Shown in pieces: positions 49,240-59,518 of a DNA stretch of 64,000 bases. The notes below the pieces were generated by a model. The model worked only from the letters and a program-made list of their open reading frames with translations, did not search any database and was not told the DNA's origin. The translations under genes were made by a program, and so were the position numbers. Origin of the DNA: Morinoia aosen (lineage: Eukaryota; Arthropoda; Malacostraca; Amphipoda; Talitridae). Each line of letters begins with the position of its first letter. Position 1 is the stretch's first letter. Location: positions 28,328,183 through 28,392,182 of the forward strand of contig CM059560.1 of the NCBI GenBank assembly GCA_030386875.1, given 5' to 3'.

Positions 49240-51472
49240 CTCGAGGTTGATTGTAAACACGAATTATCGCTAATACGAGGCACCTTTTAGTGAGAATATA
49301 ATTATTGCAAGCATGAATTTGAGCACAATATACGCGAGTTAAATTTAACCTTCTGCATTCACTATCTCTTATACGTTCTTTAATAATACGAAACACAATT
49401 TGAAACTTACATTAAGAATTATACTGAGACATGAGGCAAATCACTCGTGACAGCGTTTAAAAAAAAAAAAAAATGAAAAAAAGCTTGGATTTTCTCTAGA
49501 AGAAGCTCGCAGAAAGATGCTTACTAATGCAACAGAACCTTTTGTGCCATAAAATTCAGTGTAAAATGAAAGTCGAAGAATTAGCAAAGGTATTGGACGT
49601 AAAAGGCAATTTTGAATTGCGTAGGAAAATAAAACTGTCTTGTTTTCAAATAACTAGCAACGTAGGTGGCAATTGGGAGCTACCAGAGCTGTTTTACATC
49701 ATCTAAAATAACTCCAGCGTTGATGCTTCTAAGCTTGAGAATAAAGAGCAAGACGAAAATCGATACGCGTTCAGTCATTTTCATTAAAAATGATTAAATA
49801 ATTTACATAAACTGAACGATGTTGGTCAAATAAGTTGTGTATGCTGAAACCCTTCCTGAAAGTGTTCGTTAACGCATCGTGACCAAAGTTGTGATCTAAA
49901 ATAGCATATGGAACTCCAAAATGATCAGAAAAAAAGAATATATCGATCATGAAGCTTGTGAGGAAGGAAGCCTTGTTTGAGTTTAAAAAAAAGAAAGCTG
50001 GACATTTTCAAATTCTGCTTGTGAACGTAATGCTTCTTGAAAATCTACTATTAAGGAATAAAGATTAGCCTGAATTCAAACAAAAAACTTTAAGAGATAT
50101 ATCTTTATTTAATGTTAGATTCAATAAATTAATATTTGTAATAATTAAAACCATTAATTTATCGGTCTGAAGAAAAAAAATTATTACTGTTGGGTGAACA
50201 GATGATAGGAAGTATGCAGAGTTATTTACGCTTTCAGAGCAATAAGATTGCTTATTGAGCCATTTGAATATTTAAAGTCTTGCTCGTTAATAAGACGCGA
50301 GACGCTCGTTCAACGCTTGAGAAATAGAAGCAATCAACGGGAAGTCAGGCGCGTCAGACTTGATATCTGTAAGAAAAAGACTGGAGAATTCAATTCGATT
50401 AAATAATGTATGATAGAAGCTAGGTATTGATTAACATTATTATATAGTTCACAGAAAGTATTTTAGAGAAAAGTGAGGAAATTGGCTGATTCCTTAAGAG
50501 GAAATGAAATGAGAGTGATCATAAATATTAAAGAGATGGCTTCTAAGACTGACCAAATATGGATAATGGTCTCAGAATATTTTTTAAATATTGAGCGTGG
50601 ATAGAATTTTTCGAAACGACACTTTAGTGAACAATTATAGGAGGTAATCCGTTTTGTGACATGAACGAAAGTGCATCCTCAAGAACAATTGATTATTTAT
50701 AGTAGAATCACTAGTCAAACAGGTATGGAGATACCTATTCATTGCTGTTCCATCTCACTTATGAGCTCATCTGATTTAGCCCTTTTAATTCATGTAAGAG
50801 TGGAGCAATAAGCCTGAATGAAGTTTGCGAATGGCTGTTATTCTGTGCGCAATTGAAAGGACGTATCACATTGGGCTTAAAAAGCAATTCGTTAGATGCC
50901 GGGAAATAACAGTTTTTTATGGCAGTTTCTCTTTATACTGGGACTAAAGAGACCCCCCTTTCTAAAAGTTGCTAATCTGTTGTGAGAAATGCTCTCGGCA
51001 ATCGCATTATCAGTGCTAACTAAAAATTATTTCAGAACGGTCCATGATTTCACTTTCGTCGTAAGAAATCATCATACGATCAAGCTTTACTCTATATCGA
51101 CGAGAATGACTGTGTAATTTTTTACTTATTTGCCTGCAATAATACTGCGGAAAAAAACATGAGCGTTAAAGTTGGATTGAAAATTTACGTTTTCTACCGT
51201 TAAGTAATAACGAATAACTTCCGTTTCGCTACGTCGTAGGTCTGAAAGACGTAACAAGAGTGTTTAAACACGTAATTAAAAAAAAATCAACATTTATAAC
51301 TTATGTAGAAAAACATGGTCCTGGAGCAAAACAAAACGAACTCTTTTGCCTGCCATGAGATACGCAACGTTCATTCTGAAAGCAGATTTTCTGACAATGA
51401 AGACACAATAGTTTATCTTCGCCAATTAGAGATTTTTTCTTTCACTTCCCTTTAAAGATTCGGTCATTCCAG
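49240..51472. other. Gene-less stretch
   Basis: AT-rich anonymous DNA with a short poly(A) tract at about 49459-49472. Nothing else recognised. Confidence 0.5.
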
Positions 51473-51569
51473 ACACCCAGGAATGTCCTCGACAATTCGC
51501 TGTGGCGCCACTCAATTTCGCCACAAAGCGATTGGCGGTCCCACGGAGGCCGAGTTAATCAGCTTCGCG
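51473..51569 (+). other. Possible internal exon or conserved island
   Basis: A pyrimidine-rich tract (about 51433-51470) ending in CAG precedes a GC-rich 97-bp segment that ends at GTAAGA, a consensus-like donor. Two of three frames stay open through it, one reading MSSTIRCGATQFRHKAIGGP and the other VLDNSLWRHSISPQSDWRS. GC-rich sequence continues past the donor to about 51630. No family is recognised and the frame is ambiguous. Confidence 0.2.
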
Positions 51570-51639
51570 GTAAGATCTGCAATTCTCCAGATCCTCACGG
51601 CAGGCTATCGAGCGACGAGTGGCTAGCGCCAAGACAATC

Positions 51640-53599
51640 ATTTACTTATTTCTAATACATGTTACTTATAGTTTTCTTTTTCAGGGTAGGCTTTAGTTTA
51701 GTTCTTCCCACTGCGCTGGTGAAGATTAACTTGTTTCTTTCCGAAGCAAAACTGTACATATAAATTATAGCTTTCATGCCACCCGGGACGTTAATGAAAG
51801 TCAATTTTCGTTTAAATTTCAATACGAAAGTTAATATCGTATAATTCTTGTCACGTGCGTGAACTTGGAATGTTTAAATGCTTTGTACCAGATTGCATGG
51901 AACATTGCATATTCTCTTATTTACTAATCTGTATTAACCCTTCTAATGCAATAACAAAGGAATTTGCAGATTTTATAAGAACACAAAGAATAGTGCAAGA
52001 TTTGAGCGAAGAACTAAATACGCTTTTGAAAAATGATGAGAAGTTACCGAAGCTATAATTAGCAGGAATATGTGTGCAATTTTGAACATTATTTTGTCAT
52101 TGGATGATTTATTGAGAGGAAACAATTATTTTAAGAGATTCCCATTTAATTCAAATGTTATTCTTTAGTCAAAATTATACAAATTTAGAAAGAGCAAATG
52201 ACAAAAAAATTGGCACGAGGAGACTCTAATAAACACAAGATCATGCTTCTAGAGTGGAATTCGTCCCTTGAATCGCATTGATGCAAAATTCAAAGCAGTT
52301 TATATAATTTTGGATTTATTTTCAGTGATTCGAATAAATGTACAGAGTGCTTCAAAATTCCTTCAAAAACTTTATCTTGAGGTCTCCGTAGGTTTTAGGA
52401 AAGCATAATTAGTTTTATGGGGGTCCAGAGATTTTTCTGTTAAAGAGTTACTTGAATTATGAGTAAAAATTGGTTTTAGGTAAGTCAAAATCAAATTTTG
52501 GATAGGTTTGTTTTATGCGAATACAAGGTTCAAAGTTGGGCAAGTGGCCACAACAAGTGTCCAGAATTCTACCCATCTGCTGCGATGAGTGGAGGCACCG
52601 CCGGAATGATTGCTTAACGCGAGCGTAAACATCAATAATTTAGCAACGTTCACATAGACATATAGACATCAGTAATCCTACCGGTGAGTTTTTATTCGAA
52701 CTGGTGTCCCGTACACTGAAGTCTTTAGGTGTTTCCAAAGGTAGTGTCAGGTAAAGAGACTTGGGTGGCAAAGAGATTAGTCCGCCAGAACTTTTCATGT
52801 CTAAGTATCTTTTACGCAAACATTTGTGGAGACTCTACTATCGGGTAAATTATGGTTATTTAACCTGCCGGAACCATAGGTCTAAGTTTGTTCTAAGAAT
52901 TCTGATTCACCACGTCTGTCATTTTGAATCATATATCTGAAAATTAGTTGCATTAATTTACTTAAATCAGATTGAAATAAAAAAGAATAGAATTGCTAAT
53001 TTAAATATTTTTTAATTAAATTGACTTCCTTTTGAACTATAGCATAGTTCAAAGTGGCCAACATTTGTCAACTGACTAGTTAATGAATCGAGACTTCATT
53101 TGAGGTACGAACATTAATAACGTCGCTGTCTTAGCTCAACTTACACATTTTTATTTCGTACACGTTAGGAGAAAAAAGGCCTTATTTACTAGTTAATCCT
53201 TTGATCGTCAATTCTTATTCATTTCTCATCGTCATCTAAAATTTGTTTTTTGACAAGTTTCAATGTCCCCTTATCTTCTTTAATGGAATGAATGTCAGAA
53301 AATGAATTCCAGACACGTCTTATAGCCTAATGGACAAAAATTGTTTTAAAAACTGATATCTGTCAACATGATCGGGTTCATTAAAGAGCAGTCAAGGAGC
53401 GCGAGCAAGGATCAATATTCAGTTCGATGACGCATAGTCTAGTCATTACTGAATTGAACAATATCTGAATTCAAGCACCTGAAGTGAGAAAGAATATGAA
53501 TATTGGTGTCTAGACACTGGGTATTGGGTATTGGGGGTATTGGGGGTATTTGGTTACAAAATATTTCACCTATTCTTACCAAACTACAAAAACGCAAGT
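51640..53599. other. Gene-less stretch upstream of the retrotransposon
   Basis: Anonymous AT-rich DNA. A small (GGGTATT)n-like repeat at about 53518-53552 lies just before the retrotransposon's inferred 5' end. Confidence 0.5.
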
Positions 53600-53835
53600 T
53601 GTTATGACTCCGTGGTGTGAGGACGGGTGTGGCGCTCGCTCCGAAACAAAGTGCCTATTGTTAGAAAGAATGTACCTCTAACCTAAATGGGTACCCACTC
53701 TCGTCCTGAGTATTCAAATGTGATTTAAATACCCCATATATAAAAATAATCAAACTAAAAGCATAATATTCCCTCAAAAGCGTGAGAGTATTCAACCCTC
53801 GTTTACACAACGACCGCACTCCCTCAATCTTCAAG

Positions 53836-54684
53836 ATGGCTAACAAACGACGCAGTACCAGCAACAGCACCAACAACAGCACCAACAACAACAGCAACAA
53901 CAGCACCGAATTTCAACCGAAGTTTGGTCAATACCCTGATGTGTCTAGCCTAATGAAAGGCGGCAAAGAAGTGGTCTCTGTCTTAATAAAATACTTCGAT
54001 TCAGTGATGACAAAATTTAATAGTGATATTGAAAAAATGCAAAATGAAATAAGCCACCTTAAAACGCTATTTGGAACAAAAGAAGCGGAACACAAAAAAA
54101 TTCTCGATGAACAGAACAAGAAAATGGATAGCTTAACCTCCCGCCTCGACCAGTTGGAAAAAAATAATCAACGCCGAGACATTGAAGACAAAAAATGCAC
54201 TCTCGTCATTTCTGGAAGGGAAATACCGCAATCTCACGCAAACGAAATCTGTAAGGATACAGTCTGCAAACTCCTGAAGGACAAGATCAACATTGACCTC
54301 TCCGACACTGATATGACGTCAGCTACAAGAATGGGGAAAAAACCAGTAACTGGGAACGTAGATCAAAGAAACATTGCATTTGAACTAAAAGATTACAACA
54401 AAAAACGTGAAATTCTCAACGCCTGCCGAGAAAAGAAACCAAAGTTCTTCTTCATAAATGAATACCTCATACCTTCACGAGCTAACGCCATGTACATTCT
54501 GAGGATGGCCAAAAGGAAATTCCCGGATAAAGTTGGAACCCCAAAAACACAGGATGGAAACATTTTCATATTTAACCCCGGAAACCCAGATTCAAGACGC
54601 CGCGAGATCAACACGCCAGATGACCTCGAGCAATACCTGATGCAACAACTCAATATGACATCAAAACAAGTCATGGGTGACTAG
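53836..54684 (+). CDS. LINE ORF1 protein, coiled-coil nucleic-acid-binding type
   Basis: The 282-aa product likely coats the retrotransposon RNA and forms the RNP used by ORF2. The frame is open further upstream, but the first ATG is at 53836, with A at -3 and G at +4. Residues 8-24 are an Asn/Ser/Thr tract (STSNSTNNSTNNNSNNST). Residues 56-112 have heptad-like leucines, lysines and glutamates (EISHLKTLF, LTSRLDQLEKN), predicted coiled coil for oligomerisation. Residues 120-200 (CTLVISGREI onward) resemble the RRM-like middle region of LINE ORF1 proteins. Residues 203-270 (FFINEYLIPSRANAMYILRM, then GNIFIFNPGNPDSRRREI) resemble the C-terminal domain shared with baculovirus FP-like ORF1 proteins. 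No CCHC zinc knuckle is seen. Family-level assignment is from pattern recognition only. Confidence 0.85.
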   Translation: MANKRRSTSNSTNNSTNNNSNNSTEFQPKFGQYPDVSSLMKGGKEVVSVLIKYFDSVMTKFNSDIEKMQNEISHLKTLFGTKEAEHKKILDEQNKKMDSLTSRLDQLEKNNQRRDIEDKKCTLVISGREIPQSHANEICKDTVCKLLKDKINIDLSDTDMTSATRMGKKPVTGNVDQRNIAFELKDYNKKREILNACREKKPKFFFINEYLIPSRANAMYILRMAKRKFPDKVGTPKTQDGNIFIFNPGNPDSRRREINTPDDLEQYLMQQLNMTSKQVMGD

Positions 54685-54685
54685 A

Positions 54686-55930
54686 CTAGGTGATCTCCTC
54701 AATTTGATTGTCAGTTTTCGTGCTAGTTTAACCCCAATTAGATATCATATCAGCTTATCCTCAACTTGATGTTAGCTTAACCTGAATCTATACAAATGTT
54801 TAACAGATGTGTTTGTAAACATTTATGATAGGTGTATGTGAACTTTTGCAACAACGCAATCAGCAATTTTTACCTCCCAATGTTACTGTGATTTTTTTTT
54901 TCATTTTTTACCACTAAAGTTTTTTTATTACGCGTAAACCATATTAGCTGATTATATCATTGTCATTAGGTGATCCCCTAAATTCCCTAGACTAGGTGAT
55001 CCCCTAAATTAGTCAATTTCATTTTCATCCCCTAAATATGTCAATTTCGTATTAATTTAACCTCAATTAGGTATCATGTCAGTAAACCTCAACGTGATGC
55101 TCGTTCAACCTGAATCTATACAAGTGTATAACAGATGTGCTTGTAAACATTTATGACAGCTGTGTGTGAACTTTTGAAACAACGCAATCAGCAATTTTTT
55201 ACCTCCCAATGTTACTGTGAATTTTTTCTCTTCTTAACCACTTAAGTATTATTACGCGTAAACCATATTAGCTGATTATATCATTGTCGTTGTAATCTTC
55301 TTATAATCTGATAATCGCTTCTGCCCTCCACTGCCATCGTACAACCATATTAGCTGATTATATCATTGTCGTTGTAATCTTCTTATAATCTGATTATATC
55401 ATTGTCGTTGTAATCTTCTTATAATCTGATTATATCATTGTCATTATAATCTATCAGCAATTTTTCACTTACCAATATTACTGTGAATTCTTCCTTATTT
55501 ACCACTACAGTTATTATTACGCGTAAACCATATTAGCTGATTGTATCATTGTCATCATAATCTTTAAAACTTATTCCCTCTTGTATGTGAACTTATGAAA
55601 ACGCCCTCAGCAATCTGTTTGCACCAATGTAGTGATATCGAACTCCAATATTATAACAAATAAATAATAGATGTGTGTGTAAACATCTATGACAACTGTG
55701 TGTCACATTTTGTAACATCGCAATTAGTAATTTTTCACCAACCAATGTTACTGTGAATTCTTCTCTATTTACCACTACAGTTATTATTACGCGTAAACCA
55801 TATTAGCTGATTGTATCATTGTCGTCATAATCTTTAGAAATTTATTACCTGTTGTATGTGAACTTGCGAAAACGCCCTTAGCAATCTGTTTGCACCAATG
55901 TTGTGATATTGAACTCCATTATCACTCGCT
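54686..55930. repeat. Repeat-built spacer between ORF1 and ORF2
   Basis: The phrase attattacgcgtaaaccatat plus tagctgatt recurs at about 54927, 55251, 55516 and 55786, spaced 324, 265 and 270 bp. The first two units (about 54686-55000 and 55000-55320) align along their whole length, including aggtgatcccctaaatt, aacctgaatctataca and caacgcaatcagcaattttt. Later units are shorter and more diverged. A smaller ~40-bp tandem repeat (ttgtaatcttcttataatct plus gattatatcattgtc) sits at 55288-55450. No open frame of note crosses it. Inter-ORF distances in LINEs are usually very short or overlapping, so this length is odd. It could carry a promoter, a splice region or an internal translation signal, none of which can be shown here. 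Confidence 0.85.
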
Positions 55931-56098
55931 CATGGACTGAGTTTGTGTGTACTCACGAAATCGCGCTAGATTTTTCTTTTTTACTCTATTCTCTCTTACT
56001 TAATAAGCTACTTTTTAGACTGAAATATCCCTTTAAGCTTGACTCTGTATTTCGTCTTAAGCTCTATAGTACCTAATTCTTACTTTTACTTATTTTAA

Positions 56099-59000
56099 AT
56101 GACTGATCACCCTGTAATATTTGAGGAAATCGATCCAGATTTCAATCATTTGAACAGAATATATCCAAACCTAAACGACTCTCAAGAGTGTAGGTATACT
56201 AATATATCAGAATTCAACGAAACTATACGAATAACTGACCGAGATTTCTCACTCCTGTGTTGGAACTGTAGGTCACTCTATCCAAAATTGGAAGAGATAC
56301 AATGTACTATTACTGAACTTAAATATAACCTAGACGTGATTAGCTTCACCGAAAGCTGGCTAGATGACTCGACTAAAGACATGATTCGATTTGAAAATTA
56401 TCATAGTTACCATTCGCTAAGAAAAAACCAGCGGGGCGGAGGCATCAGCACATATATATCTAACCACATAGACTCGAGAACCATAGCAAGTGCAACCATG
56501 AATCAGGATCATATAGAATCACTCTTCGTAGAACTTTTTAGAGATGGTAAACGCATTGTGCTTGGAACGGTGTATAGGCCTCCTACAGCCTGTCCTATAT
56601 CCTTCCTGAATGAATTGAATCGTATTATTTCTCAGTTCAACAGGCCCTTATACAATGACATAATAATATGCGGTGACTTCAATTATGATCTACTGAAACA
56701 TGAAAGCCAGGAACCAATCTCTAATTTCCTAACTACCTTTCAGTCTCAATCCTTCCTTCCGATCATTACAAAGCCTACACGAATAACCTCAGAGTGTGCT
56801 ACGCTGCTTGACAATATCTTTATGACAGACCCTAGTGATTTTCTTGCTGGAATAATTACTTCTGACTTATCAGATCACTTCCCAGTTTTTCTTATTAAGA
56901 AAAATGTCTATATTGCTTGCACCAAGGCACGGGCTGAAACTTACTCATATCGTAAAATAAACGAATCAAATCTTGAAGAAATGCGCACCGTTCTAGAAGA
57001 ATCAATGCCTACATTGCACATCTCTCAACAAAACAATAATACTACGAGCATTGATGAAACAGTAGTAAAGTTAACTGAAACTATAATGACCGCATACAAT
57101 CAGTGTTGCCCAATTGTAACTCGTACAGTTACCCCGAAAAATAAACATAAGCCCTGGATTACCAGAGACATCGTGATAAATATAAAGAAACGTCAAGCGT
57201 ACCTAGCCCTCCTTTGCGAAGGACGAATATCTAGAGAAACATATAACCGATTTAGAAACTATGTAACAAACCAGATAAGAACATCAAAAAAGAACTACTT
57301 TACGCTCAAGTTTACTCAATTCAAAACTGACGTTAAAAAGATTTGGCATCTCCTTAACTCCTGCTGTAAACCGAATAATGCCGATAAAAAGAAAATTGAA
57401 TATGTTGTTCAAGATAATGTAAAATATCATGAGAAGAAAGAAATTGCTAATCTCTTTAACAACTTCTTCGTAAACGTAGGGAAAACAATAGCTGATGGTA
57501 TTCCAAGTGAACCTACTGATCACCTGGAATTTATGGATCATATTCGAGAACCCAACTCCTTTTTCTTTACGCCTACAAACTCCTCCGATGTAATTACGTG
57601 CATAAACAACATGAAAAATAAATCGAGTGGGTTACAAACGTTTCCGACTAAAGTACTTAAAGTTATTGCTGACATTGTAGCCCCACTGATATCAAATATT
57701 ATTAACCAGTCTCTCTTACTAGGCACTTTCCCGAACTCCCTCAAAGTTGCTAGAGTAACCCCTATCTTTAAAAGTGGTGAAAAAACCTGTGTAAACAATT
57801 ATCGACCTATCTCCATTCTACCAATTATTAGCAAAGTATTCGAAAAGATTGTGTATAAAAAAGTGTACTCTTATTTTGAACAAAAATCATTTCTTTACGA
57901 TAAACAATACGGTTTTCGCTCTAAAAAATCAACAACACAGGCTATATTAAATCATTTACAATTCCTCTATTCTAATATAGATGAAGGAAAGCCTGTCTTC
58001 TCTGTATTTCTTGACTTCCGAAAAGCATTTGATTGTGTGGACCATAAAATACTATTATCGAAACTACACTGTTATGGCATTCGAGGGATTGCCCATGATT
58101 GGTTCAGATCATACCTAACAAATCGGAAGCAATACGTTGTCATTGACGACGCAAAATCAGACCCACAGACAATTAGCCATGGAGTTCCACAAGGATCTGT
58201 TCTCGGGCCTCTCTTGTTTCTGATTTTTATCAATGATATTGTAAAATCTACATCATTCTTCAAATTCATACTTTTTGCCGATGACAGTACGCTTTCTGCG
58301 GTCCTTCCGAACCAAAATCCTGCTATGATTGTGGAGAGTATAAATACTGAACTTCACAAGGTTTCATCGTGGCTCAAAGCTAATAAAATAAGCCTAAATA
58401 TCGATAAAACAAATTATATTACTTTCTCATACAAGAAAGATGTATCTCTCCCATGCATTAAAATTGGCGAAGGTGAAATCGAAGAAACCAACTCATGTAA
58501 GTTTCTGGGCATCATAATAGATAAACATCTGACCTTCAAAGAGCACATCACTCATATTAGTTCTAAATTATCAAAATCCATCGGAATCCTAAATAAAGTT
58601 AAAAATTTTCTGCCTGAAACAGCTTTACAAATGCTCTACCGAACGCTCATTTCTCCATACTTGCAATACGGAATAGAAGCATGGCACGGAACTGATAAAA
58701 ATAAAACCAACAAAATTTTTACTCTGCAGAAAAGGGCTGTCAGAGCGGTAAAGAACCTAGAATATAATGCTCACACAAATGATTCTTTCAAAAATTTACA
58801 AATACTTAAACTTTCGGATCTATACAAAATCTCCATCTGTAATTTCATTTACAAAACATTAAGAAATGATGGCGACAATAGCCTAAGACAATTATTGACT
58901 GCGCAAACTGGTCATCACGACCATTTAACCCGAAATAGAAGTAAATTCATGCTTCCTTATTATTCAAAGGCCAGGTCGCAACACAGTATTCTCTTCGTTG

Positions 59001-59101
59001 GAACCAAAACTTGGAACTCTATACCTGCAGAGATCCGTGAATGTAATTCGTACAAAGTATTCAAAAGACATCTTGAGTCTCACTTCCTATCAGAATACTA
59101 G
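56099..59101 (+). CDS. LINE ORF2: endonuclease-reverse transcriptase (1000 aa)
   Basis: This protein nicks the target and copies the element's RNA at the nick (target-primed reverse transcription). Residues about 50-265 are an apurinic/apyrimidinic-type endonuclease: CWNCRSL (N56), FTESWLDD (E85), GTVYRPP (155-161), ICGDFNYD (D193, N195), LLDNIF (D238) and SDH (258-260), so the expected catalytic set is present. Residues about 540-800 are the reverse transcriptase: VTPIFKSG, NYRPIS (567-572), LDFRKAFDCVDH (D639), GVPQGSVLGPLLF (695-707) and FADD (726-729, catalytic D728 and D729). The C-terminal part (FLGIIIDKHLTF, LISPYLQYGIEAW, LQKRAVRAV, TKTWNSIP) matches the CR1/L2-type tail. No RNase H domain is seen. 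The ATG at 56099 is the first in frame, in a weak context. No stop codon or frameshift interrupts it. Confidence 0.97.
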   Translation: MTDHPVIFEEIDPDFNHLNRIYPNLNDSQECRYTNISEFNETIRITDRDFSLLCWNCRSLYPKLEEIQCTITELKYNLDVISFTESWLDDSTKDMIRFENYHSYHSLRKNQRGGGISTYISNHIDSRTIASATMNQDHIESLFVELFRDGKRIVLGTVYRPPTACPISFLNELNRIISQFNRPLYNDIIICGDFNYDLLKHESQEPISNFLTTFQSQSFLPIITKPTRITSECATLLDNIFMTDPSDFLAGIITSDLSDHFPVFLIKKNVYIACTKARAETYSYRKINESNLEEMRTVLEESMPTLHISQQNNNTTSIDETVVKLTETIMTAYNQCCPIVTRTVTPKNKHKPWITRDIVINIKKRQAYLALLCEGRISRETYNRFRNYVTNQIRTSKKNYFTLKFTQFKTDVKKIWHLLNSCCKPNNADKKKIEYVVQDNVKYHEKKEIANLFNNFFVNVGKTIADGIPSEPTDHLEFMDHIREPNSFFFTPTNSSDVITCINNMKNKSSGLQTFPTKVLKVIADIVAPLISNIINQSLLLGTFPNSLKVARVTPIFKSGEKTCVNNYRPISILPIISKVFEKIVYKKVYSYFEQKSFLYDKQYGFRSKKSTTQAILNHLQFLYSNIDEGKPVFSVFLDFRKAFDCVDHKILLSKLHCYGIRGIAHDWFRSYLTNRKQYVVIDDAKSDPQTISHGVPQGSVLGPLLFLIFINDIVKSTSFFKFILFADDSTLSAVLPNQNPAMIVESINTELHKVSSWLKANKISLNIDKTNYITFSYKKDVSLPCIKIGEGEIEETNSCKFLGIIIDKHLTFKEHITHISSKLSKSIGILNKVKNFLPETALQMLYRTLISPYLQYGIEAWHGTDKNKTNKIFTLQKRAVRAVKNLEYNAHTNDSFKNLQILKLSDLYKISICNFIYKTLRNDGDNSLRQLLTAQTGHHDHLTRNRSKFMLPYYSKARSQHSILFVGTKTWNSIPAEIRECNSYKVFKRHLESHFLSEY

Positions 59102-59469
59102 TAGTGTAAGATCACCGTGTCGAAATCTTGCCTCCTACATGTAACTAATGATAATGTCATAATGTAACTTGCCTTGTGTACCATAACCAATCTTCTCTCT
59201 GCTCTTGAATCGTTTTATCGAACATACTGTTAAATATAGCCGACTTGTAAAATATCGAGTTAATCATCTCAATGATCAGTCTAATGCGAAACTAGGTTAA
59301 GTGAACTAGGTTAAACTTTTGTACACCCTAGAATAGCGTGATGGTAGGATGCCCTAGAAGTCGCTGAACTTATTCGGGCCCACAGGTAGCTATACTCAAA
59401 TTTGACCATTGTACTAGACTTAAGTAAAACTCTACCTCTGTATCACCTACCTCTGTATCTCCTGTGGTA

Positions 59470-59518
59470 AATAAATTGTTTAAATTGTTTAAATTGTTTA
59501 AATTGTTTAAAATTGTTA
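59470..59518 (+). terminator. LINE polyadenylation signal and 9-bp repeat tail
   Basis: AATAAA at 59470-59475 overlaps the start of about five tandem copies of attgtttaa, the last imperfect. A tail of short tandem repeats instead of poly(A) is a feature of several CR1-group LINEs and marks the 3' end of the element. Confidence 0.8.

Larger units (their letters stand above)
53600..59518 (+). mobile_element. Full-length non-LTR retrotransposon, CR1/L2-type
   Basis: A two-ORF LINE: inferred 5' untranslated region (start near 53600 estimated from a composition change), ORF1 (53836-54684), a 1.4-kb spacer, ORF2 with endonuclease and reverse transcriptase (56099-59101), a ~370-bp 3' untranslated region, an AATAAA signal (59470-59475) and a 9-bp tandem repeat tail. 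There are no LTRs. Short tandem repeats rather than poly(A) at the 3' end are known in the CR1 and related groups. Both ORFs are uninterrupted, so the copy may be young or recently active. Target duplications could not be identified, partly because the 5' boundary is not sharp. Clade (CR1, L2, Daphne, Crack) is not resolved here. Confidence 0.9.

Noticed and set aside
53782..53835. Upstream 18-codon extension of LINE ORF1
   Set aside because: It would need a GTG start; the first ATG, at 53836, has a strong context, so the shorter form was chosen.
53661..53906. Minus-strand frame with a poly-leucine run opposite the LINE ORF1 start
   Set aside because: It is the antisense of the Asn/Ser/Thr codon repeats of ORF1; low complexity, no similarity.
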